The position numbers and the translations under genes are program-made. A DNA stretch of 64,000 nt from Ascarosepion bandense (taxonomy: Eukaryota > Mollusca > Cephalopoda > Sepiida > Sepiidae): NCBI GenBank assembly GCA_037127315.1, contig JBBBDQ010000348.1, positions 3,037,501-3,101,500 on the forward strand, read 5' to 3'. Under the pieces are notes generated by a model. It searched no databases. It worked only from the letters and a program-made list of their open reading frames with translations, and was not told the DNA's origin. This document shows, piece by piece, positions 1-8,686 of this stretch (position 1 is the first letter of the stretch; every line of letters starts with the position of its first letter).

Positions 1-120
1 GGGAAAGTAGGAGAATCACCATGCATGTTTTCCTACAAGTGACGACGATCATATACAGGGTACGATGAATATAGTGTCCTCTGACATGGTATATTTTTAA
101 CAGATATATTTACCAACATT

Positions 121-429
121 GAATGTGCGTTGTGGTGCATTGGATATCGGCTCAGAACGAGAAATCGGGGAGACGAGTTCGAATTCCAGCCGAATTCATT
201 GCATTCACTTACGAGCAAATACCCTTGGGAAAGGTATTAATCCGTCTATTCCTTCCAGTGATGGGCTAAATAACAGGACAGATTGGGTTCTCTAGCCTTG
301 GCCGGCAGCCAGTCTACCGCAGAAAGCAATGGCAACCTACTGCGGGATAATCTTCTGCCCAGTCAGTCATGTCTCTTCATCGAGACATGATCGCCCAAGC
401 GTATATCACGTATGGCACTTAACTGACTG
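121..429 (+). mobile_element. SINE1, full-length tRNA-headed SINE with 13-bp TSD
   Basis: A complete member of the commonest SINE in the window. The tRNA-like head has an A-box-like TGGTGCATTGG at 133-143 and a B-box-like GTTCGAATTCC at 177-187, the split RNA polymerase III promoter. The body is about 310 bp. It ends in ACTGACTG without poly(A). Near the end, ATGTCTC and GAGACAT form a hairpin. Direct repeats ATTTACCAACATT at 108-120 and 430-442 flank it exactly, showing insertion by target-primed reverse transcription. The tRNA identity of the head is not clear by eye. Confidence 0.9.
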
Positions 430-464
430 ATTTACCAACATTACACAAAAATATCTTGAAATAT

Positions 465-771
465 CAGTCAGTTAAGTGCCATACGGGATACACGCTTGGG
501 CGATCATGTCTCGAAAGAGACATAACTGACTGGGCAGAAGATTATCCCGCAGTAGGTTGCCATTGCTTTCTGCGGTAGACTGGTACCCAACCAAGGCTAG
601 AGAACCCAATCTGTCCTATTATTTGACCCATAACTGGAAGGAAGAGACATATTATTACCTTTCCCAAGGGTATTTGCGCGTATATGATTGCAACGAATTC
701 AACTAGAATTCGAACTAGGTTCTCCGATTTCTCGTTCCGAGTCGATATCCACTGGACCACAACGCACATCC
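465..771 (-). mobile_element. SINE1, full-length copy, inverted relative to its neighbour
   Basis: This is the reverse complement of the same SINE family, starting at the CAGTCAGTTAAG tail and ending at the GGATGTGCG head. It is flanked by TGAAATAT at 457-464 and 772-779, a probable 8-bp TSD. Only 35 bp separate it from the plus-strand copy, so the two form an inverted repeat of about 650 bp. Open frames read through here are shadows of the SINE. Confidence 0.88.
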
Positions 772-999
772 TGAAATATAAAAAATTAAATAGATTCAAT
801 AAAATTGCTTTTGGCTTCAACGACGGCCCCCAGACAACTTCGAATCTCGTGCAACTCTTCTGGTCAGTCTCCTTGTTTAATCCTGTAACACGGTCGGGGG
901 GTATCTGATACCAATGCTTTTTGTTTCATTGATCACGACCGTGTTTCAGGGTTAGGTTGATGAATATATATATATATATATATACTAACAAAATAGCAA
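772..999. other. Unassigned flank with short (TA)n
   Basis: Spacer between the SINE pair and the ribozyme. It contains a (TA)n run at about 964-984 and a GC-richer patch near 820-910. No gene or known repeat is recognised. Confidence 0.4.
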
Positions 1000-1055
1000 G
1001 ATCGCCAAGACCGACCGCGGTTTCGCACAACGGCTCGTCAGGGCAAAGGCAGATC
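1000..1055 (-). ncRNA. Type I hammerhead ribozyme in PLE-1 3' flank
   Basis: On the minus strand the conserved core is complete. CTGACGA lies at 1041-1035 and GAAA at 1024-1021. The cleavage-site UC lies at 1014-1013, so cleavage is predicted between 1013 and 1012. Stem II is short (GC/GC around a six-base loop). Stem III is ACC/GGT around the loop GC. Stem I has a lower GCC/GGT part, an internal loop, then GCC/GGC and GATC/GATC. This layout matches the hammerheads known in Penelope-like elements, and the ribozyme lies on the same strand as the PLE frame, 3' of it. I found no second copy at the 5' end. Fold drawn by eye. Confidence 0.85.
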
Positions 1056-1171
1056 ATGTACTAACCAAATAAATACACACTACTAAGACTAACCCATTTG
1101 CAGAAGAGGTTGGATGGAAGGAAAAAAAAAAAAAAAAACCTGGGAGGGGGGTTTCTATAACTTTCGATATC

Positions 1172-3301
1172 CTAAGTAAGAAACTTCATTTTATGCATTC
1201 TACACTTATTTAATATCTCAGTTCTAGAGTTAATAAGCCTATTAGCGGGTTCAAATTTAGCTATAGCTAGCTTCTCCTCATCACAAAGTTTGCAAAATTT
1301 ATTATTCTTATTACTGCTAGGGCACTTTTTTATTATTTCCCATTTCAGAATTGGGTCCTTTTTACTTTTGGCTTTTATTTCCCATACATAGGTAGATAAC
1401 GCCGTGCTATGTTTATATCTAGCGTTTTTGAAAGAAGTTTTATGATTATAAAACCTACTTTTAAAATTATCGTGTGTAGATCCTATGTATGTCTTGGGGT
1501 TTTTGTCATTTTCGCTAACATAGACCTTAACTTTGTAGACTACACTTGTCTGATTACAATTACCCTCAATCGGGCAGTCCTTTTTAGCTCTACAATTACA
1601 CTTATGCTCCTTAACGTTATTATTGCCGGAGGCCGCTGTATTCTCTTTTAGTTTACTTTTGTTGGTGTTATTAATGATTTTACCTATATTAGGCATACAG
1701 GAGTAACTCAACTTAATAGTATTTCTGTTAAATATCTGCTTAAGTCTATTATTTGAGTTGAAATGTCTATCTATTAAATTAAAAAACATTTTTCCTATCT
1801 TGGATCTGACTTCCTTATTATATGGGGGGTTGAACCATATAATTTTTCTTGATCTATTCTTACTGGCTTTTTTATTTAAACCTTGGTTCGAAAATTCTAA
1901 CTTTTCTTGGTGCCCACTTTTTTTTAAGGCCATTTGAAAAATTTTTTTGTGTTTTTCAAAAACTTCCCTATTTGACGAGTTTGTAGACAATCTAACCTCT
2001 ATACCTCTAGGAATACTTTGCAGAATATGTCTAGGGTGGTTAGACTTTTTATTAACGTAAATTGGGGCATAGTTCCTTTTGATGTATGGTGTTATTATCC
2101 CATTGGCAATGTTTAACGTTATGTCTAAGTAATTGACTATTTTCACGTTATGCTCTATTTCTATTTCAAGCTTATGGGACTTAAAAAACTTTTGTACTTC
2201 CTTTCTCATTTTGTCTCCTAATTTAGGCGTGCAGTTTTCTATCACTATCAATCCATCATCCCGGTACAGGCCGTGATTATGGAAATCTATTATTTGGTTT
2301 AATTTGTGTAGTAATAGGCACCCTATCAGTTCAGCCACTTCCGCACCATCATATGCCCCTATTGGGTTATCAAACCCTTGGGCATCAGTCTTTTTTATCC
2401 AAATTTCATCATTGAACCATAATAACGTTTTACGGCAGTGCCAGATTATTTCTAGTTCCTCCTTTTTTATTTCGTTATACTCTTTCGCTAATTCTAACGC
2501 TTCTGAGAGTAACTTAGCCGTTATTGATGGATAGAACTCCTTAATATCGTATTTAATGAATGCAGATCTTTTATCGGGATTTATATCTTTAAACCAATTG
2601 ATACAATCTCCAGTGGATTTCCACTGGTTAATATTAAGATACATACGTAGATTGCTACAAATGTTTTGAATTATAACCTTACTTATTCTACCAAGTTCTG
2701 TTTTTGTAGGATTTATAAGTCTAAACTCAGGATGGTTTGGAAATGAATCTTTGTGATCCTTAACTGTTAGAAAGCAGCTCTTCAATCCTATCTTTTCCAC
2801 CTTATTATGCAAGTTAAACTTGCCTACTAACGATGTAGCCTCACTATTTATACTATCCATAACACCTGGTGCTATTTTCCTATAGTGCCTAATTACCGAA
2901 TTCTTAACTTCTTTGTTGAATTGCTCCTTAGGCAAAGCGTACATGTTAGTATTTTTATCTCCTTTAACGTAAATTTTAGTGGTATTTTTACATTCTTTTA
3001 CCGTGTCCTTTAATTGTTTTTGAAAGGGGTTTTGCCCTAACTTTCTGTACTTAATTTTTCTAATGATGCTAATTAGATCTTTCTCAAACGCCTCTAACTC
3101 TTTTGAGTATGGCGGGTGCCTATAAGTTTTAAATCCGTAACTATTGTCATCCTTATCATTTAAATTGTTTAGGAAGAAAAATGCCCTCCATCTTAACCTG
3201 CTAATAAAACTCTCGATCTTATGGAGTAATTGCTTTTCATAAAAATCCTTAGAAGGGATCGGGATATCTTTGAGTGAACATTCTATATCTATTTGTTCCA
3301 T
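1172..3301 (-). CDS. Penelope-like element reverse transcriptase with GIY-YIG endonuclease
   Basis: A single uninterrupted frame of 709 codons, starting at Met MEQIDIE. The frame stays open about 108 codons further upstream, but that part translates a (TAA)n tract into poly-Tyr, so I prefer this start. Residues about 190-440 are the PLE reverse transcriptase: motif A YDIKEFYPSI (251-260), a second conserved block AYDGAEVAEL (316-325), catalytic YRDDG (346-350) and the SNHPRHILQSIPRG block (420-433). A cysteine cluster CNCR..CPIEGNC (568-582) precedes a GIY-YIG nuclease with VYKVKV (588-593), YIGST (605-609), R616 and H620, and a C-terminal acidic residue near 675. The protein should nick target DNA and reverse-transcribe the element RNA. 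The intact frame suggests a young copy. Confidence 0.93.
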   Translation of the reverse strand: MEQIDIECSLKDIPIPSKDFYEKQLLHKIESFISRLRWRAFFFLNNLNDKDDNSYGFKTYRHPPYSKELEAFEKDLISIIRKIKYRKLGQNPFQKQLKDTVKECKNTTKIYVKGDKNTNMYALPKEQFNKEVKNSVIRHYRKIAPGVMDSINSEATSLVGKFNLHNKVEKIGLKSCFLTVKDHKDSFPNHPEFRLINPTKTELGRISKVIIQNICSNLRMYLNINQWKSTGDCINWFKDINPDKRSAFIKYDIKEFYPSITAKLLSEALELAKEYNEIKKEELEIIWHCRKTLLWFNDEIWIKKTDAQGFDNPIGAYDGAEVAELIGCLLLHKLNQIIDFHNHGLYRDDGLIVIENCTPKLGDKMRKEVQKFFKSHKLEIEIEHNVKIVNYLDITLNIANGIITPYIKRNYAPIYVNKKSNHPRHILQSIPRGIEVRLSTNSSNREVFEKHKKIFQMALKKSGHQEKLEFSNQGLNKKASKNRSRKIIWFNPPYNKEVRSKIGKMFFNLIDRHFNSNNRLKQIFNRNTIKLSYSCMPNIGKIINNTNKSKLKENTAASGNNNVKEHKCNCRAKKDCPIEGNCNQTSVVYKVKVYVSENDKNPKTYIGSTHDNFKSRFYNHKTSFKNARYKHSTALSTYVWEIKAKSKKDPILKWEIIKKCPSSNKNNKFCKLCDEEKLAIAKFEPANRLINSRTEILNKCRMHKMKFLT

Positions 3302-3341
3302 CACTAGTTTGTATAAAGTGCTCAATGGATAAATCCAGAGC

Positions 3342-3342
3342 C

Positions 3343-3384
<42 letters not shown>

Positions 3385-3388
3385 TATT
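3342..3388. repeat. (TAA)n microsatellite
   Basis: About 14 TAA units immediately upstream of the PLE-1 start. PLEs are known to associate with simple repeats, so this may mark the insertion junction. Confidence 0.9.
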
Positions 3389-3667
3389 AAACCGACTCTG
3401 CGTGTATTCTAATCTCAAAATTTTATAGAAGGGACTTTCTAAGACTATGAATGACCAGCAGAATCTAAATCCGTTATTGCCCTCGGCTATAAAGCTTTGG
3501 GCAAAGAGGGGGAAAAAAAGAAAACTGCGTGGGACCGACAATACATACGGTTCCTCCCAGTAAAAAGAAAAAAAACCCTCTAACGGAACAAACAACCAGA
3601 AAAGAAAAGTGCTCGATACACACAACCGAAAAGTATTTAACTAGAAGGCAGTAACGCAGAGCAAACA

Positions 3668-3685
3668 CATATATTAATATATATA

Positions 3686-3722
<37 letters not shown>
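3668..3722. repeat. (TA)n microsatellite
   Basis: A TA run with two short TTAATA interruptions. Reading it as protein gives an Ile-Tyr string, which is not a gene. Confidence 0.9.
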
Positions 3723-3726
<4 letters not shown>

Positions 3727-3880
3727 GAATGTTTCATTACTTATTATAGACAAGTTTTGTCAATCTATTTTATGTAATTTTTTTTCATATTCTCTGATAA
3801 GCTTAATAGCATTATCATTAAATGAACAAAAAAATGATCTAAGCATTCGGCTGACATAAGCCATTTTCAAAGATGTCTAA
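3723..3880 (-). mobile_element. Fragment related to the 60.5-61.3 kb PLE palindrome arm
   Basis: This stretch shares blocks with the arms at 60475-61299: a TTTCATT start, TATAGACAAGTTTTGTC, and a distal ATAAGCCATT block, in the same order with divergence. It carries the degenerate GGCTTATGTCAGCCGAA motif on the minus strand near 3843-3872. It is most likely a PLE 5' or pseudo-LTR fragment. Confidence 0.55.
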
Positions 3881-4085
3881 TTACATTATATATTCTAAAC
3901 ACCGACAAACCATAATGACAAGCTGTTTTTATTTACATGGAAGATTTCCACTTGAACCAGCATAATAATAAAATATCCAAATGTTGGACAATTTCTGTCT
4001 TTATTTTCACCTGAAATTAAAGCCAAAATACAATGTTTAGAACGTCTCATGATCAAACATAATAGACATTCATTGTCTGCTATAT

Positions 4086-4090
<5 letters not shown>
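3881..4090. other. Unassigned AT-rich DNA
   Basis: No convincing gene, RNA or repeat is seen here. A (TA)n tract follows. Confidence 0.4.

Positions 4091-4145
<55 letters not shown>
4091..4145. repeat. (TA)n microsatellite
   Basis: A long perfect TA dinucleotide tract. Confidence 0.92.
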
Positions 4146-4147
<2 letters not shown>

Positions 4148-4297
4148 TTTAACTAAAGACCTAGAATAATATGTATATTTAATAATATATACTTAATATG
4201 TCTGTTATATTACATTGAGCACTCTTTTATTAGCACCTGATAAAGATTGATATATTGGTGTGTACCTTCGAGTATAAACACATGTATATTTATCTAC

Positions 4298-4380
<83 letters not shown>
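4298..4380. repeat. (TA)n joined to (GATA)n
   Basis: A TA run that passes directly into about 12 GATA units. Its downstream edge abuts the repeat at 4383. Confidence 0.92.
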
Positions 4381-4381
<1 letters not shown>

Positions 4382-4382
4382 A

Positions 4383-4545
4383 CGAAATTGGTTATAAACA
4401 ACCGACAATTTGAAATTATTTGTTGAACATTATTTTTGATCGATACTCGTATTTAAGTAGATATTCTGTTTTATAATCAAATCAAATATATTTATTTCTA
4501 CTGACCTGATTATTTACGATAAATTTTTGTTCCGAAAATGTTTGC
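4383..4545 (+). repeat. AT-rich interspersed repeat, copy 1
   Basis: A segment of about 160 bp containing ACAACCGACAATTTGAAAT and GATACTCGTATTTAAGTAGA. It recurs at 4740-4893, in shorter form at about 5925-6012, and partly inverted at 4905-4980. Its class is unknown. It lies beside the tRNA-like segment at 4545-4640, so the two may be parts of one SINE. Confidence 0.75.
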
Positions 4546-4640
4546 CATTTGGCAAAATTCTAACCTGTGACCGCTATCCATTAAAGGAAAAGCCACCAAC
4601 TGACCTGGCGTATCTCAGACCTCTCGACCACGAATAACCA
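4545..4640 (-). mobile_element. tRNA-Leu/Ser-like SINE head
   Basis: On the minus strand, GTGGTCGAGAGGTCTGAG resembles the A-box region of a class II (Leu/Ser) tRNA. It is followed about 45-50 bp later by GGTTAGAATTTTG, a B-box-like sequence. The spacing fits a tRNA with a long variable arm. A related segment is at 6140-6235. The copy is too diverged to be a working tRNA gene. Confidence 0.55.
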
Positions 4641-4739
4641 TCAGTTTAAACGAAGTTAAATCAAGCCTATATAACGCAATTTATGGTTCACCGTAATTAC
4701 CATATCTGCTCTGTTACGGAAATTAACGAAGATTAACGA

Positions 4740-4893
4740 AATTCGTTATAAACAACCGACAATTTGAAATGATTTTTTTAAACATTATTTTTGATCGATA
4801 CTCGTATTTAAGTAGATATACTGTTTATAATCAAACAGTATTATATATTTATTTCTACCGGCCTGATTATTTACGATAAATTTTTGATGTGTG
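4740..4893 (+). repeat. AT-rich interspersed repeat, copy 2
   Basis: A direct repeat of 4383-4545 with small changes. An inverted partial copy follows at about 4905-4980, so this side can fold back on itself. Confidence 0.75.
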
Positions 4894-4980
4894 TCATTCA
4901 GGAAGATTATCTACTTAAGAATATCTACTTAAATACGAATAACAATAAAAAATAATGTTCAAATAAATCATTTCATTTAT

Positions 4981-5609
4981 ATATATTGCTACTCGATACG
5001 TTATTTATAGACTACAAGCGTGCGCCTTCGCGAGTTCTCTCCGACAAGGCCTAAACCTGCAGCCATTTTTAGAAGATAGCACAGTCTTATCCGATTTGAT
5101 TAAGACTGCTCGGTCGTCTAAAGAGTCGCATACCAGCAAGGTTCTTTCATTAAGCCTTCAAAAAATGCAAATGTTTTTGTTTCAGATTTTCTCAAAAGCT
5201 CGGATTTACCTTTTTCCTTTTTTTTTTTTTTTACTTTTTTTGTATCCAAACCGTAACAAAGTAATTTATTTTACAAAGGATTTTGCACGAACCTTTGTAA
5301 AATAAAGACGGAAGCTGATGATGGTTCGCCTGAATTAGGCCCATACTTTTTATTTAACATGAAATAACGTGTCTGCCTTAATTTTTCTTATATTTGCTCT
5401 GTATGTATTTATATACATATATATTTAGAGCTTTCTCTGAGAGAGTTATCCTGGCACTGTATATACAGGATACTCTTTTGAATTTTGCTATACCCACACG
5501 TCAATTTGGTCGGGTTTCAATCCTGCCTAGAAGCAATTGGATGTCTAACCGTACTGATGACCTGTGATACAGAGAAATAGATCTGTCTGTGGATGAAATT
5601 TATATACAA

Positions 5610-5611
<2 letters not shown>
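4981..5611. other. Unassigned intergenic DNA
   Basis: AT-rich sequence with a poly(T) patch near 5216-5233. Short open frames here have no recognisable domains. No gene is supported. Confidence 0.4.

Positions 5612-5650
<39 letters not shown>
5612..5650. repeat. (CA)n microsatellite
   Basis: About 19 CA units followed by a short GA stretch. Confidence 0.92.
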
Positions 5651-5653
<3 letters not shown>

Positions 5654-5851
5654 AGTAAACGAGATACTGGTTAAACCAGAAGAGGTTTCTTGAAAGAGAT
5701 GCTCAATGCACAAACAAAATTACTGGAGATGCAAAGCCCACAAAGGATGCAATGTTTATCACTTACTTGGTACACACGTTTTAACCTTTACCGGTTCCAT
5801 TAGGCTTTCTGTCTGATGAAAGGTAGCAAGTAAATAAGCATTTCCTTCTTT

Positions 5852-5854
<3 letters not shown>

Positions 5855-5893
<39 letters not shown>
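5855..5893. repeat. (TA)n microsatellite
   Basis: A perfect TA tract. A further partial copy of the 4383-type repeat follows at about 5925-6012. Confidence 0.9.
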
Positions 5894-5898
<5 letters not shown>

Positions 5899-6012
5899 CG
5901 AAAAGTTCCGAAGATTAACAAAATAGATTAAGAATCGGGACATTTAATATATTTGTCTGAACTTTATTTTTAATAGATACTCGTATTTAAGTAGATATTC
6001 TGTTTTTAATTA

Positions 6013-6133
6013 AACAGTCTACCACAAAAAGTAATGGCAACCTACTGCAGGTTAATATTCTGCCCAGTCAATCATGTCTCTCTCGAGACATGATTGCCCA
6101 AGCGTGCATAACGTATGGAACTTAACTGACTAA
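6013..6133 (+). mobile_element. SINE1, 3' fragment
   Basis: The last 120 bp of SINE1: the GTAATGGCAACCTACTGC block, the hairpin around TCTCGAGA, and an end at ACTTAACTGACT. The tRNA head is absent. It sits directly against the AT-rich repeat ending near 6012. Confidence 0.8.
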
Positions 6134-6139
6134 TAGTCA

Positions 6140-6235
6140 TTAATAAATGACCATTCTGCAAGATTTAAACCTGCAGCCTCTGACAAATTAAGGGAATCCA
6201 TCAATTGATTTCATGTGTCTTAGAACGCCCGACCG
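6140..6235 (-). mobile_element. tRNA-Leu/Ser-like SINE head, second copy
   Basis: On the minus strand, GGCGGTCGGGCGTTCTAAG is an A-box-like region with the spacing of a long-variable-arm tRNA, and GCAGGTTTAAATCTTGC is B-box-like. It is homologous to 4545-4640 and is likewise followed on the plus strand by a segment of the TCAAGCCT(A/T)ATAA type. Confidence 0.55.
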
Positions 6236-6486
6236 CCAATGATTTCATAGTCTAAGCGAAGATGAATCAAGCCTTATAAACTCAATCTTTCGCAATATTT
6301 TTCAAGGGAAAAGAGATTTCACCATACACCACGAAAATAGATTCATATTACAACACCCCACTACCAATGACCGAATCTGAGAATAAAACAAAAATCAATT
6401 ACACCCTGTAACTCCAGTGGGTCTGATACTGACCGTACGTTAAAAGAAAGGAAACTAAAGCAGTTGTTTCAACTAATTTGAATAAG

Positions 6487-6488
<2 letters not shown>

Positions 6489-6540
<52 letters not shown>
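6489..6540. repeat. (TA)n microsatellite
   Basis: A perfect TA tract just before a SINE1 fragment. Confidence 0.92.
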
Positions 6541-6543
<3 letters not shown>

Positions 6544-6582
6544 CTTTCTACTCTAGACTGATTGCTAACGAAGCCTGCAGAC

Positions 6583-6720
6583 CCCAATCTGTCCTGCTAT
6601 TCGATCCATAGTTGGAAGGAGAAGCAACGGATTAATGCCTTTATCCAAGGGTATTCGCGCGTATGTGCATACAACGAATTCAACTGGAATTCAAACTCGG
6701 CTCTCCGATTTCTCGCTCGT
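6583..6720 (-). mobile_element. SINE1, 5' half
   Basis: The reverse complement of the SINE1 body from the CCAATCTGTCCT block to the B-box region (GAATTCAAACTC on the plus strand). It stops within the head, so the A box is lost. Confidence 0.8.
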
Positions 6721-7426
6721 TTAATATATAATATACGATAATATAATATAATGTTGTTTGTTACAATCTAGTCTGTTATGCTGTACTAATTTATTGTAGT
6801 GTGTTAAAAAAATAAATGAAAGCATTATTCAAAAATAGAAGAATTTTCAGATATACCAAATTCTGTTTCTGACTGTGAATTATCTCAAATAAACGAGAGA
6901 AAATTCGTTATTAAATCAAACACACACCGAGAGAAATGTGCAATCATTTTTTCAATGAATTGGATTTACAGATATCGTTTCTGTGCGTATTATCAAACAA
7001 TGTCCACGGAAGGTAATTTATTTCATCAAAGTTAATCGGACAAAACTAAGTTGACGGTATAACATATAAAAAAACAGAAATGGTTCTGCTTTTCAAATAT
7101 GAAATTATCAGACTCAGATCTAAACACAGGTATTTTCTCATACGAATAGCAAATTGGATAATGTAGGAGAACCTCCCATAATTCAAGATTTAGCGATAAA
7201 TATGCTACGGAAAGTTTGAAAGACTCAGCAATATATTGATAAAAAAAAATTCGAAGAGATGAAATAAGTATAATACTTTAATGTAGTCTAAATCTAAGTG
7301 ACGAACATTTGTATATCTTTCAACCATATTGTGGGGGCTGATATATTTAAAAGTAGGCCATTAATTATTTACACAATTTACATGCAGACTATTATCCTCA
7401 TTATTATTGTTTATATAAATATGTTC
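6721..7426. other. Unassigned intergenic DNA
   Basis: AT-rich sequence without a recognisable gene, RNA or repeat. Short open frames here have no domain content. Confidence 0.4.
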
Positions 7427-7806
7427 TGGCTTTCATCAAGACATCCATTCACAGTTAGATCAACCAAATACAGACGACACTTCTACTTCATTAGCTTCTT
7501 TTCTCTCACTTCCCGCCTGTGAAACTCGCTTCCATATTCTTGCTTTCCTGACAGCCACAACCTCCAGGAAGTTAAATGCAATGTCAATACCAGTTTCTTA
7601 ACTACTTGACTCTAGTTCTTGCTACACCACATTGTTTAATTTTTCCTTTCTCTCCATTTTTGCAACTGTCATCACACCTGTATTTCCATCCTTAACTGGT
7701 TCGTCTTTCTCTTTACTCTCCTCCTATCTAATTTTTTTACTCTTATGTAGCCCCCTGCACATCAGTGGCGTTCCCGCCTTGCTCGGGGTGATACGATTAA
7801 AAAAAG
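7427..7806 (+). mobile_element. LINE 3' end (subfamily A)
   Basis: A 5'-truncated non-LTR retrotransposon. It starts in the ORF2 C-terminus (the HPFTVR block, then the TSRLWNSLP-type block with a frame shift). It then runs through a pyrimidine-rich 3' UTR to the family terminus CAGTGGCGTTCCCGCCTTGC followed by GATTAAAAAAAG. This terminus, TGATTAAA plus A-run, is shared by all LINE copies in the window. Confidence 0.82.
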
Positions 7807-8392
7807 TGTAAATCAAACCCTTTATTAAATCTATGAGGTTAGACAGTACTTGTTACATTGCCAGTGTCTCCAGATATCTCTATTAGTTCGTATTTTTTGT
7901 ACTATTCCCGTTGTTTCTCACTGTTCTCGCCGTTTTCAATGGATCAAGAACCAATACTTTAATCTAATAGGATATTATCTCATAGGATAATTTTCTAGAA
8001 CGTGAAATGAGATATGGGTAGTAAAACGTTGTAAACAGAAGCAAAGATGAGGACATTAGTGTTATAGTTCCATTCTACGTGGAATGGACTCTTCCTCCTG
8101 CTATAAATAATAACCGGAGTGACCACCGGGGACGCAGCTGTGAGGCAGTCGTGTAACACTCTAGAGACTGTCGAAACGCAGCGTAACTCTACCGTTCGGA
8201 CTTAAACTTCTATTTTGCTGATTACGAACACTTTACTTTGTAGGTATGTTCTTGTTATTCTAATACTCTTGTTGAACCTACCTCCTTGTTTCTTTCTGAC
8301 TCAAACAGGCCACAACAACTTGACGACGAAGATTTCACCACAGCAGTTAATCCCCACGTAAATAATAGCATTTTATTAAAAAAAGGTTAATA
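7807..8392. other. Unassigned segment with TATA-like box and stem-loop
   Basis: It contains CTATAAATAA at 8101-8110, followed by a GC-richer stretch with a hammerhead-like fold at 8138-8190. It may be an LTR or promoter remnant. I cannot assign it. Confidence 0.35.
8138..8190 (+). ncRNA. Hammerhead-like relic
   Basis: CTGTGA at 8138-8143 looks like the hammerhead CTGATGA box lacking one A. GGCAGTC and GACTGTC then form a seven-pair stem II with one G-U pair. GAAA is at 8173-8176, and ACG/CGT closes a three-base loop as stem III before the potential cleavage site TA. Stem I is poor, so this is a relic or a chance fold. Confidence 0.3.
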
Positions 8393-8686
8393 ATACTTCC
8401 CGACTGTGGAATTCTCTTCCAAACGATTGCTTCCCCGACGGCTACAATCTCCAGGAGTTTAAATGTAAGGTCACTAGACACCTCCTAACACACTAACATG
8501 CTCCCATTCTATCAAGCACTCTTCCCATCTGCCTAACCCTCATCCTCGCTATCCTTACTCATCTGTCACCTTCCTCCTGACATTCCCTATGTCTAACCAC
8601 TCCTTCTCTTTACCTTCCCCTATGTAGCCACATGCGCAATAGTGGCAGTGGAATGCCTTGCTTGGGGTGAGATGATTAAAAAAAAA
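8393..8686 (+). mobile_element. LINE 3' end (subfamily B)
   Basis: It begins in the ORF2 terminal block (CGACTGTGGAATTCTCTTCC and GAGTTTAAATGTAAGG). The 3' UTR ends with CTTGCTTGGGGTGAGATGAT and an A-run at 8678-8686. Its 3' UTR is the single-copy counterpart of the 169/170-bp unit amplified at 24.9-26.4 kb. Confidence 0.82.

Larger units (their letters stand above)
1000..3341 (-). mobile_element. PLE-1, Penelope-like retroelement
   Basis: This unit joins the RT/GIY-YIG frame with the 3' hammerhead on the same strand. A poly(A) tract on the plus strand (about 1122-1138, poly(T) on the element strand) lies between frame and ribozyme. The 5' boundary is not resolved: a (TAA)n tract starts at 3342, and no second hammerhead or direct terminal repeat is seen upstream, so the 5' pseudo-LTR is probably missing or truncated. 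Confidence 0.75.

Noticed and set aside
3302..3625. N-terminal extension of the PLE-1 frame
   Set aside because: It reads the (TAA)n tract as poly-Tyr and has no PLE similarity. The Met at 3301 is preferred.
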